Assembly: GCA_965223215.1 (NCBI GenBank)
Contig: CBDCVZ010000010.1
Coordinates: forward strand, 5,952,001 to 6,016,000
Length of the DNA: 64,000 nucleotides
Reading direction: 5' to 3'
Origin: JABDMH01 sp965223215
Lineage (GTDB): Bacteria > Bacteroidota > Bacteroidia > Chitinophagales > Saprospiraceae
Shown: in pieces, positions 53,608 to 61,335 of the stretch
How positions within the stretch are numbered: the first letter of the stretch is position 1
Layout: the number at the start of each line of letters is the position of its first letter
Translations under genes and position numbers: made by a program
The notes under the pieces: model-generated
Database searches by the model: none
What the model was told of the DNA's origin: nothing
Seen by the model: only the letters and a program-made list of their open reading frames with translations

Positions 53608-54653
53608 CGAGTATCATGCTGTCCTACTTAAATAGCTATGATAATGTTGGGCACTCTTTTGAGGTTATTGATCAGCATCTGGGAATAATTCATCAGAATG
53701 GATCATTTGCCATATACCATAAGTTCAAGGAGCCAGAAGCATTTATGATTTCAGGAGATTTCACAGGGCTCGGTCGATATTCTGATGGAGACTTTTATGT
53801 AAACGAGGGTCATAAATCAGCAATTGTATCTATACCAAACTTTGTACGAACAGACCAGAATTGTAAAGTTGAAGTTGTCAGTGATCACCATATTGTTTGC
53901 ACTCATAAGGATCGGAGTGGAAGATCTTTGGTTACATATAATCGGGAAAAGCATGAGCTTTGGAAGATTAGGGTGAAAAGAGGAAGATTCCTATTTACTT
54001 CCTCTGACCATTTATTCGGGACACAATATTTGAACGATTCAGAACTTGCGTGTCATCTTTTGGCTGATGGTACTATGCAGTGGACATACGACCTTTCTTC
54101 ACTTGGCATATTTAAAGACCGTCGCGGTCAAATCCAACCAAAACTCATTACTAACGTGATTGGATCATTGGGTAATGAATTATGGTTATATCTAAATGAC
54201 AACACATTTCTAACTCTAGACATACCTAAGGGCAGTGCCAGTTTAAACGTGCCCTCAAAGGAAATGGGCTTTCGCGGAAATCTACAGCAAGCTCATATTG
54301 AGCAGGAAGAAGGTGTGGTCTATGGCTTGTTTCGACATCATCTTTCTGTACTACACTTAGGTGATCGCAAAGCTGAAACGGAGGATCTCCGACATGTTTT
54401 TTCTAAATATCCCATCGAATCTAGAAGAAATGTCGTGAAACTTTATGAGTGGCTTTTCTTTGCAGATGATTATTATAACAAGGTTGGAGCTTTCAACTTA
54501 AAGACTAAACAAATTGATTGGATATACGAATTCTCACAGGAAGGTATCGATAGCAAGGCAAGACCGAGAACACCCAGAGAAATCCGTGTCTATGATGGTA
54601 GATTATATGTTTTGGACAACAAAAATACTTTACATGTTTTTGCAAAGGACTAG
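53604..54653 (+). CDS. Cytoplasmic beta-propeller-like protein, candidate immunity protein
   Basis: A 349-residue protein with no signal peptide or membrane helix. Repeating strand patterns typical of PQQ/WD-type propellers are visible: HQNGSFAIYHK, LLADGTMQWTYDLSS, FNLKTKQIDWIYEF and VYDGRLYVLDNKNTLHVFAK. Its ATG overlaps the stop codon of the 1806-aa gene (ATGA), so it is translated together with it. A cytosolic protein coupled directly behind a secreted toxin-like protein is the normal place for an immunity protein; the function is inferred from that position, not from a recognised immunity family. It overlaps the next gene by 20 bp. Confidence 0.7.
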   Translation: MTSIMLSYLNSYDNVGHSFEVIDQHLGIIHQNGSFAIYHKFKEPEAFMISGDFTGLGRYSDGDFYVNEGHKSAIVSIPNFVRTDQNCKVEVVSDHHIVCTHKDRSGRSLVTYNREKHELWKIRVKRGRFLFTSSDHLFGTQYLNDSELACHLLADGTMQWTYDLSSLGIFKDRRGQIQPKLITNVIGSLGNELWLYLNDNTFLTLDIPKGSASLNVPSKEMGFRGNLQQAHIEQEEGVVYGLFRHHLSVLHLGDRKAETEDLRHVFSKYPIESRRNVVKLYEWLFFADDYYNKVGAFNLKTKQIDWIYEFSQEGIDSKARPRTPREIRVYDGRLYVLDNKNTLHVFAKD

Positions 54654-56325
54654 ATCACTGGGAAATGGACAGTGCCACATTAAGTGGAATGGTCAAAGAC
54701 CTATCGGCCACACTACATTTAAACAATTCGTACACTTACTCATTGGCCTACTTGTGAGTTTCCAGGCGAAATCTGAAATCTTCATATCTAAAATTCAAAA
54801 CGCCACCAACAACTCGAGTTGTAACGGAAAAATTTCTTTGGTTGCAACAGGCACAGCCGGACCATTTGATATAACCTGGTCAACCGGATCAACCCTTGAC
54901 ATTTCGGGTGAATATGAAATACCAACTGGTTTCTGTGTGGGGCACCATACGATTAGAGTGATAGATGCTACCGGTTGTGAGAAGATCTTAAATGCTGAGA
55001 TAAGAAATTGTGCCGTAGTGCAAGGTGGTCTTTTTGTCGATGCTGATGTAACGCCTCTTTCTTCTGCTGGTGCATCTGATGGGGAGATCATGTTAGCAGT
55101 TAACAGTGTAGAGAATGTCACCGTGTCTTGGACTGGTCCAGGAGGTTTTGTCTCTGATCAATATTCGTTGGTTGGTCTGTCTGCGGGTACTTACACTGTT
55201 GAGGTGAGTGATGGCTGCGAATTTTCTCAAATTCATTATAATGTGAAGACTTGTGACGAGATTGAAATTTTTTCCAATCAGGTTATGCCATGTCGCTATG
55301 CTGCGGACGGCCGCCTGACAATCTTCTTTGAAAACGGCTATTCTGCATTGTTGTCTTCTTGGGAAAATGGTCAGGAAGGCCTCACGGCATCAGGTCTAAT
55401 GGCAGGTGAGCATTCAGTCCACATTAGTTTCGGAGGATGTGTCACTGAGAGAATAATAAATTTGGAAGAGCTGTCTGATGGTCCCGAATTTACGACAGCT
55501 CACCAGTTTTGTCAGGATGTTCGATATTGTAAGGGAACCCCAGTCGACACTAGTCAGCGAAGTTTTGAAACACTGTTCGGATGGTATGCTGATCAGACAT
55601 GCGTAGCTTTTAGGGGTTGCTCGAATGGTACTGCCCTTGCTGAGCCTCGAGCTCCGATTTCCGACTATTATTTTGAGTTCAATAATACTGGAGAGAGAGA
55701 TCCGATAACTGGTCAGCTGTATTCTCCCTGTTGGGCTTTTGTGACTTGTCCTTACATGCCTGCAGGCTCGTATGCAAGGATTAATGGCCGAATAAAATCA
55801 ATCTGCTTGACCGTTAAGAATTGTATTTGTGCTTTTGACAACCTTGGTCTTAGTTTTCCGATAGAGCCGTTTAGATGCTCATGTGGAGATTGCTGTGCAG
55901 ATGCACAAACCTCATTAGTAATGTCTCAGCTTGATGATACAGTCAAAGGAGATAATTATTCCATCGCAGAAGTAGATGATAACCTGGAAGACGAGAATAT
56001 TCTTTCGAGTTTGACAAAAGATTCTAATTTCTCAAAAAGTGCACTTTCTCTAAGGCAAGAGCCGCAGGTGTACCCTAATCCTTTTACTAGTTCGATTTCA
56101 CTTGTTCTTGATGATTCTCTCAAATTGGAAATGGGACGGTCAGTGTATCTAAGGATGGTCAATTCATTAGGTCAAGCCGTTTGGAATACCCAAATTAACG
56201 GCATGCCAAATGGAATGGAATCGATTATGATTCCAGGTGATATTCCAGATGGTCCATACACATTAGAGCTATTCGATGTCAATGGGAATTTAAAAGTGGC
56301 CAAAAGGTTGATCAGAATGCGGTGA
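54634..56325 (+). CDS. Cys-rich SprB-like T9SS cargo protein
   Basis: About 563 residues from the ATG at 54634, inside the end of the previous gene; earlier in-frame ATGs lie deeper in that gene. A hydrophobic signal segment (FVHLLIGLLVSFQA) begins ~30 residues in, so the n-region is unusually long. Three SprB-like repeats follow (NGKISLVATGTAGPFDITWS; ASDGEIMLAVNSVENVTVSW; AADGRLTIFFENGYSALLSS). A ~140-residue Cys-rich block contains CQDVRYCKG and CSCGDCCAD. The C-terminus (QVYPNPFTSSISL ... DIPDGPYTLELFDVNG) is a T9SS type A sorting domain. It should be an extracellular, disulfide-rich protein, possibly a surface partner of the giant protein. Confidence 0.78.
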   Translation: MFLQRTRSLGNGQCHIKWNGQRPIGHTTFKQFVHLLIGLLVSFQAKSEIFISKIQNATNNSSCNGKISLVATGTAGPFDITWSTGSTLDISGEYEIPTGFCVGHHTIRVIDATGCEKILNAEIRNCAVVQGGLFVDADVTPLSSAGASDGEIMLAVNSVENVTVSWTGPGGFVSDQYSLVGLSAGTYTVEVSDGCEFSQIHYNVKTCDEIEIFSNQVMPCRYAADGRLTIFFENGYSALLSSWENGQEGLTASGLMAGEHSVHISFGGCVTERIINLEELSDGPEFTTAHQFCQDVRYCKGTPVDTSQRSFETLFGWYADQTCVAFRGCSNGTALAEPRAPISDYYFEFNNTGERDPITGQLYSPCWAFVTCPYMPAGSYARINGRIKSICLTVKNCICAFDNLGLSFPIEPFRCSCGDCCADAQTSLVMSQLDDTVKGDNYSIAEVDDNLEDENILSSLTKDSNFSKSALSLRQEPQVYPNPFTSSISLVLDDSLKLEMGRSVYLRMVNSLGQAVWNTQINGMPNGMESIMIPGDIPDGPYTLELFDVNGNLKVAKRLIRMR

Positions 56326-56469
56326 TCCCAATGAAATAACAATGTCGCTGTAAATTTGAGAATGATTTATGATCATCACAGTTGATTTGTAGGAGGCTGA
56401 TTATTCAAGCATTAAATAATATGGCACCATACTTGAGATCCTTATGGTGAACCAAGGAATTACAGGGAC

Positions 56470-57291
56470 GTGTTAAAGTCAAACAAAGACAGAATTCTGA
56501 TATTAGCGGCTGCACTTATTCTGCCCACTTGCCTAATGGGCCAATTTATGGGTATTAAGGGAGGATTCTCCATTAATCATTTTCCGAATGACGTAAGCAA
56601 AGTGGACGCCAACTCTGTCTATGCTCAGACGAGGTATGGTAATATTGATGGGGATATTGTAGCTGTCAAGATGGTCGTTGAAAATATGCAAAGGAATATA
56701 TTTGTTGGGTATGATCAGTTGTCCCTCTCACTGTCAACCCAGGCCGAATGGCTTGTAAAAGATGATATTAACATTCAGACGGGATTTTTAGTAAATTATA
56801 CCCGTAGAAAAATCGCCTTTGACGTTGACGGTACGACAACGAGGATTCAGTCGTTTGAAATTGTTGACCCTACGACGCAGACGCCCTTTATACCAGCTCG
56901 GATTTATAATTCGGTAGATGAATTTGTGCAGGCTCAAGCCAATGTTTCATTCTTTGATGCACTTCAAACGTTTTACTTGGCTGGTTTTGAGACACTTCTT
57001 TCGTATCGCATCACAGACCATTTTTATGTTGGCCTCGGTGGGAGATACCATGTAGTTTTACAGTCAACGAACCCCTTAAATTCCAATTTATTTAGTGCCT
57101 TGATCAGTACACAGTACGCTTTCGATCGGTGGGAGATCTTCCTGAAGTGTAATAAAGTGATTAGCAATATGGATGCGAGACCAAATTTCTTCAGTGGCCG
57201 CCCTCTGACTTACCGACCCCTATCATTAGAACTTGGAGCATTTATTCCGATAATTAGACGGCAGCGAGAAGCTGAGCCAGTGGTCGAGTAA
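56470..57291 (+). CDS. Outer-membrane beta-barrel protein
   Basis: A 273-residue protein that probably starts at GTG 56470, with signal peptide (ILILAAALILPTCLMG). Amphipathic strands alternate through the sequence (FMGIKGGFSINHF, LSLSLSTQAEWLV, INIQTGFLVNYTRRKIAFDV, YLAGFETLLSYRIT, HFYVGLGGRYHVVL), and it ends with the strand YRPLSLELGAFIPII. This is the PorT/opacity-type eight-stranded barrel pattern. It lies behind the Cys-rich T9SS cargo gene, and a second, broken barrel gene follows. It might help export or anchor the neighbouring secreted proteins (inference). Confidence 0.78.
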   Translation: MLKSNKDRILILAAALILPTCLMGQFMGIKGGFSINHFPNDVSKVDANSVYAQTRYGNIDGDIVAVKMVVENMQRNIFVGYDQLSLSLSTQAEWLVKDDINIQTGFLVNYTRRKIAFDVDGTTTRIQSFEIVDPTTQTPFIPARIYNSVDEFVQAQANVSFFDALQTFYLAGFETLLSYRITDHFYVGLGGRYHVVLQSTNPLNSNLFSALISTQYAFDRWEIFLKCNKVISNMDARPNFFSGRPLTYRPLSLELGAFIPIIRRQREAEPVVE

Positions 57292-57505
57292 TCGTGGAAA
57301 AAACTGCACCGGATCACGACCGCACCCTGGAAAATGCGCTGGTACCTTTCGAGATATTCTGCCTTTCAATCCTTCCCTTTTACAAAATCATATTCTTTCC
57401 ATTCTAGATTGACCACCTGCAAAAATGCGTCATAAGTAAGAATGTAAAGTTTGTGCTGTGATTGGTATGAATATTGTTATAGTGTAATACGTATTGATTT
57501 TGAGG

Positions 57506-58252
57506 ATGGAGGATTCATTAAATTGTAAATTTGTATTGCTCTTTGGACAATTGGAAGTGATCCGGGTTTTTGTAGTCGCTGAGTTTATATTGGTATTCCT
57601 GACTGCGTCAGCTCAAGAAGGACGAGAATGGCAAGTCAATAATTGTTGGAGGTGCGATCAACTATTTTACACAAAAAAACACATTTCCCTTATCTCGCTA
57701 TTCAATTAATTCTGGTATTAGCGGACTATCTAGCTATAACGTGAGCAACGTTCGAAATACATTCTTTGCCTTCATTCCTTATGTTGGGATTGAGGTTACT
57801 CCAAAACTCATGGTTGGAATTGTGACTGAGTACCGCAGTGGGAAATATGTCTCAGCGGAAGAAGATTATTTGGTCAGTCACAGGCAATCGAGGTGGATCG
57901 GAATTCAAATCAGCTTGGGTTTCCCCTTTTTGCTAGGCAAGTACTTGGACCTAAAAGAGCGAGTAATTTTTATTTCCAGCCTTAGGTTGAATACAATGTC
58001 TTGAGGGGCCATGAAACTCATGATTCGATTCTACAAAGGGAGGAAAAGGCTTCTTTTGTTGAAATAGGTGTTGCAGCTGGGTTTCAATACCAAATCAGTA
58101 AGGCCCTACGAGGATTGTTTAAGGTAGGTATTCTGAACTATGTGAACGGGAAGTGGCAGATCCAGAATTCTGCAATCCAAAACGATTTCAACTCATTAGG
58201 ATTTAATCTAAATTGGTCAACATTTCTGCTTGGCTTGGAACTGACATTATAA
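57506..58252 (+). pseudogene. Broken outer-membrane beta-barrel gene
   Basis: Three pieces of one barrel protein are in shifted frames. The first (from ATG 57506) has a signal peptide (FVVAEFILVFLTASAQ) and loses frame near 57620-57640. The middle piece (GGAINYF ... FFAFIPYVGIEVTPKLMVGI ... WIGIQISLGFPFLLGK) is in the next frame. The last (VEYNVLRGHE ... FVEIGVAAGFQYQISKALRG, ending LNWSTFLLGLELTL) is back in the first frame after a shift near 57960, and a TAG at 57983-57985 interrupts SNFYFQP-VEYNV. Two compensating shifts plus a stop suggest decay, though sequencing error at the A and T runs is possible. It follows an intact barrel gene. Confidence 0.7.
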
Positions 58253-58273
58253 TCCAGTTTTCATAAGTTTACA

Positions 58274-59038
58274 TCACCACACCTGAGGAAAAAAAGCAGG
58301 CACCCTTTCCCGGTACTCTGCATACCCATCCATCTTTTTCTCCAAATCCCTCTCTAGCATCGCCACACCCGAAACCTTCAATAACAAATAGGTCATGAGC
58401 AACGCACCCAAAGGTGCCCACCATACGCCTGCTGATAAACCAAACAGTGCATAGCCCCACCAACAACAGGCGTCGCCAAAATAATTTGGATGCCGGGTAT
58501 ATTTCCAAAAACCGGTAGTTAATAATTTTCCCTTATTTTCTGGTTTGGATTTAAACCGAGCCAATTGCCAATCCCCACCCGCCTCAAAAAGAAATCCGAT
58601 CAGCCAAATGAGGGAAGCCAAATAATCGAGCCAAGACCAGCTGTTATTTCCAACATAACTGGCAAAAAGCGTTGAAGAAATCAACCAGGCCAATCCGGCT
58701 TGCAATAAAAAGATCTTAAAAAAACTTCGCCACCAAAAAGATTGACCAGGTGCCTGCTGACGCATTGCCGCATAACGGTAATCTTCACCTTGCCCCCAAT
58801 TGCGCCAAAAGAGATAAATCGACAAGCGCAGTGCCCAGATGGTGACTAGAATAGAAAGCACCAGAATCCTAGCGTTGTCAACTTGGCCGCTGAGTTCGTA
58901 ATTAAAATAATTGATCGATGCGAGAAAGAACAAAGGCCATACGGGATCGACGATGCTGGCATCTTTTTTCTAGAGGCTAATGAGCCAGAGGATTATGGCG
59001 ATTGATGTAAGGAGTAGGAGGGATTGCAGAAATATCAA
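58274..59038 (-). pseudogene. DUF1295 membrane protein interrupted by an in-frame TAG
   Basis: The intact part (58274-58969) encodes a DUF1295/steroid-5-alpha-reductase-like protein: several membrane helices and the conserved FKSKPENKGKLLTTGFWKYT, RHPNYFGDACCWWGYAL and LERDLEKKMDGYAEY. The family's N-terminal SIVDPVWPLFF is present but is preceded by a TAG at 58972-58970; before it the same frame continues with a hydrophobic helix (LLLLTSIAIILWLISL). So a single stop splits the first helix from the rest. Initiation downstream would have to use an internal TTG. It may be a recent loss, a sequence error, or a shortened but active protein. Confidence 0.65.
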
Positions 59039-59055
59039 GATATACTCAATTATTA

Positions 59056-60405
59056 TTAGGAAGACTCAATCCAGTCAATATATTTATCTATTTGGCCAGC
59101 TAAATAATAGGGCAGACTGGCCAATGTAAAGCCTTTCTGGCTAGGTGTTTTCACTTGCTCAATCTGAATATGATTTGCCAACAAACGAATCGCCAATGAA
59201 TGATTTGTTCGTTCCATGAATTGATGAAGTGACCGAAGCTTTCCCACTTTACCCGACTTTACTTCAATGGGAACGATTTTTGTTTTATGCGTGATACAAT
59301 AGTCTACTTCCGCTGTTGTATTAGATTTCTCCCTCACCCAAAATGCAGGTCGATAACTAGGGTCTAATGAATTGGCCATAATTTGCTGACCGACAAGATG
59401 CTGGATAACGTGACCTCTATAAAAGTCGTTAAGATCTTTGATGCCTATCAGATCTGCCTGCAGACCAGCCGCGTAATTCATCATCCCAGTGTCAATCATT
59501 TGCAACTTGGGCTTACGTCGAAAATTAAAAAAAAGAGGTGGCTGCACTTGGGAAGTTGGATAAATAAGGAATAGCACCCTTGCTTGTTGCAGGGCTTGTA
59601 GGGCTTCTCGTACCTCTCTAGATTTATAATTCGAATGACCAAACCCAGCCAAAGTGATCCGATCATTAGCAAACGGTGCGGTCTCCAAGACATGTCTGAT
59701 TATCTTCCGCTCTTTAGAATTTCTGGCGTATTTCTCTACATCATCTCGATAACTTTGCCATAGGGATCGATAAATGTCTGTTAAGCCAACCACCGAATCC
59801 GTATGTATGTATTTCCGAACAATCTCAGGCATCCCTCCAATCAGGGCATAGGTATGAAATTCACTTAACAAGTGGGCGTGCGCAATCGGTGAAATGGGTA
59901 ATTGTTGAAAGGCTTCCAAGGCCCTGCTATTTCCCCTTGCATGTAAGAATTCAGTGAAGTCAAGGGGATGTAGAACAAGTTGCTCAACTCTTCCAACGGG
60001 AAAGGATTTAACCTCTTTCAATGCAAATGCTAGGAGTGATCCTGCGGCAATCACATATATGTCAGGTCGGTCTTCATAAAAGTATCGGAGTTGGGCAATA
60101 GCTCTGGGACTTTCTTGAATCTCATCTAAAAAGAGTAATACTGTACCAGGCTGTTCAGGTAGTCTATGTTGCAACCAAATCCGGTCCAATATTCGATTTA
60201 CATTATCCAATTCGGAAAACAGATTCCGATGTTCGTTTCGCTCCAAGTTTAGTTTGACATAATGATCGAAGTCCAGGCCAAAATGGTCGATCATGGTTGA
60301 CTTACCTACCTGTCTAGCCCCCCTGATAATGAGCGGTTTACGATCGGTTTTTGCTTTCCACTGCTTTAAATACTTCTCGACTTTTCGCTTCAAATAAGTT
60401 GCCAT
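59056..60405 (-). CDS. AAA-family ATPase with DUF4143 domain
   Basis: The protein has 449 residues from the ATG at 60405; an upstream extension is made of degenerate repeat sequence. Walker A is GARQVGKST, and Walker B is LLFLDEIQE with sensor-like YVIAAGSLLAF. The C-terminal DUF4143 domain has an E-x-K motif in VPIEVKSGKVGKL preceded by an acidic strand (TTAEVDYCI), resembling a nuclease-type fold. Such proteins are common, mobile and of unknown function in Bacteroidota and archaea. It stands alone; a phased ~33-bp motif lies around and upstream of its start. Confidence 0.9.
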   Translation of the reverse strand: MATYLKRKVEKYLKQWKAKTDRKPLIIRGARQVGKSTMIDHFGLDFDHYVKLNLERNEHRNLFSELDNVNRILDRIWLQHRLPEQPGTVLLFLDEIQESPRAIAQLRYFYEDRPDIYVIAAGSLLAFALKEVKSFPVGRVEQLVLHPLDFTEFLHARGNSRALEAFQQLPISPIAHAHLLSEFHTYALIGGMPEIVRKYIHTDSVVGLTDIYRSLWQSYRDDVEKYARNSKERKIIRHVLETAPFANDRITLAGFGHSNYKSREVREALQALQQARVLFLIYPTSQVQPPLFFNFRRKPKLQMIDTGMMNYAAGLQADLIGIKDLNDFYRGHVIQHLVGQQIMANSLDPSYRPAFWVREKSNTTAEVDYCITHKTKIVPIEVKSGKVGKLRSLHQFMERTNHSLAIRLLANHIQIEQVKTPSQKGFTLASLPYYLAGQIDKYIDWIESS

Positions 60406-60440
60406 CAGTCCTACAAGATCATTGCGATTTGATAAGATAA

Positions 60441-60645
60441 GAGGTAAATATAGTAATGAAAAACCTAAATCAGGGGTAAAAAAGAGGTGAAAAAGTATCA
60501 AATACGGACTAAAAATCAATTGACTTCGACTAAAATACAGGGTAAAATGACCTAAAGGTTGACTTAAACTTAGGGTAATTTACAGCTGCTAATAACCAAA
60601 CGAGGGGTAATATCCACTGATATTTGAATTAACCTATGGCAAATT
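60441..60645. repeat. Phased ~33-bp degenerate repeat with GGGTAA core
   Basis: GGTAA cores occur at 60443, 60475, 60541, 60574 and 60606, with degenerate versions at 60506 (GGACTAA) and 60638 (GGCAA). Successive spacing is 32, 31, 35, 33, 32 and 32 bp, i.e. about three helical turns. Bases before the core are usually A-rich. On the minus strand the core reads TTACCC. The tract begins 36 bp before the ATPase start codon. Confidence 0.6.
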
Positions 60646-60717
60646 ATTCTAATTAAGACCTGCACTTAGGCAACCAGGGCTAATGGTACACTTCGCTAAG
60701 AGTAGCATCCTGAGCAT

Positions 60718-60756
60718 CAACAATCTCCAATCTTTCAAATCTCTCTCTACCTTCGC
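60718..60756. repeat. CT-rich 9-bp repeat, left flank of 19-bp array
   Basis: A short run of AATCTCC/AATCTTTCA-type units leads into the 19-bp tandem array. It is the same class as the repeat at 1637-1724. Confidence 0.6.
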
Positions 60757-60764
60757 TAAAGCTC

Positions 60765-61203
60765 CCCACCTTCGGTCGGCAAGCCCACCTTCGGTCGGCA
60801 AGCCCACCTTCGGTCGGCAAGCTGGTCGGCAAGCCCACCTTCGTTCGGCAAGCCCACCTTCGGTCGGCAAGCCCACCTTCGGTCGGCAAGCTGGTCGGCA
60901 AGCCCACCTTCGTTCGGCAAGCCCACCTTCGTTCGGCAAGCCCACCTTCGGTCGGCAAGCTGGTCGGCAAGCCCACCTTCGTTCGGCAAGCCCACCTTCG
61001 GTCGGCAAGCTGGTCGGCAAGCCCACCTTCGTTCGGCAAGCCCACCTTCGTTCGGCAAGCCCACCTTCGTTCGGCAAGCCCACCTTCGTTCGGCAAGCCC
61101 ACCTTCGGTCGGCAAGCCCACCTTCGTTCGGCAAGCCCACCTTCGTTCGGCAAGCCCACCTTCGTTCGGCAAGCCCACCTTCGGTCGGCAAGCTGGTCGG
61201 CAG
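60765..61203. repeat. 19-bp tandem repeat array, 20 units plus five 12-bp partial units
   Basis: The unit is CCCACCTTCGKTCGGCAAG, with K being G or T. I count 20 full units in the order G G G* T G G* T T G* T G* T T T T G T T T G*, where * marks a following 12-bp short unit CTGGTCGGCAAG (the last is 11 bp). Short units occur only after G-type units. Because 19 is not a multiple of three and the unit has no stop, long frames are open in all three minus-strand frames and one plus-strand frame; they read KVGLP/EGGLA/RRWAC-like periods and are almost certainly not genes. No spacers vary, so this is not a CRISPR. Confidence 0.92.
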
Positions 61204-61205
61204 GC

Positions 61206-61282
61206 AATCTTTCGAATCTCCAATCTTTCCAATCTTTCGAATCTCTCCAATCTCTCCAATCTTTCGAATCTCTCCATTCTTC
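61206..61282. repeat. CT-rich 9-bp repeat, right flank of 19-bp array
   Basis: About eight units of AATCTYTCC/AATCTTTCG follow GGTCGGCAGGC directly, ending 54 bp before the next start codon. The junction closely matches 1621-1724. Confidence 0.75.
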
Positions 61283-61335
61283 GTACTTTCGCCTCGTCAA
61301 CCCTTCTGTAAAAAGCGCTATAAAATTACTGTCGT

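Noticed and set aside
54514..54633. Start of the Cys-rich cargo protein at 54514
   Set aside because: It would overlap the preceding gene by 140 bp and push the signal peptide over 70 residues inside. The ATG at 54634 is more reasonable.
57983..58972. TAG recoded as a sense codon (two TAG interruptions within 1 kb)
   Set aside because: TAG ends many intact genes here, for example the sugar transferase, the M14 carboxypeptidase and the iorB gene, so it is a normal stop. The two cases are better explained by mutation or read error.
60765..61203. CRISPR array
   Set aside because: Units are directly adjacent with no variable spacers, and there are no cas genes nearby.
60649..61300. Three long minus-strand frames and one plus-strand frame across the 19-bp array
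   Set aside because: They exist only because the repeat unit has no stop codon and is not a multiple of three. No signal peptide, start context or domain supports any of them.
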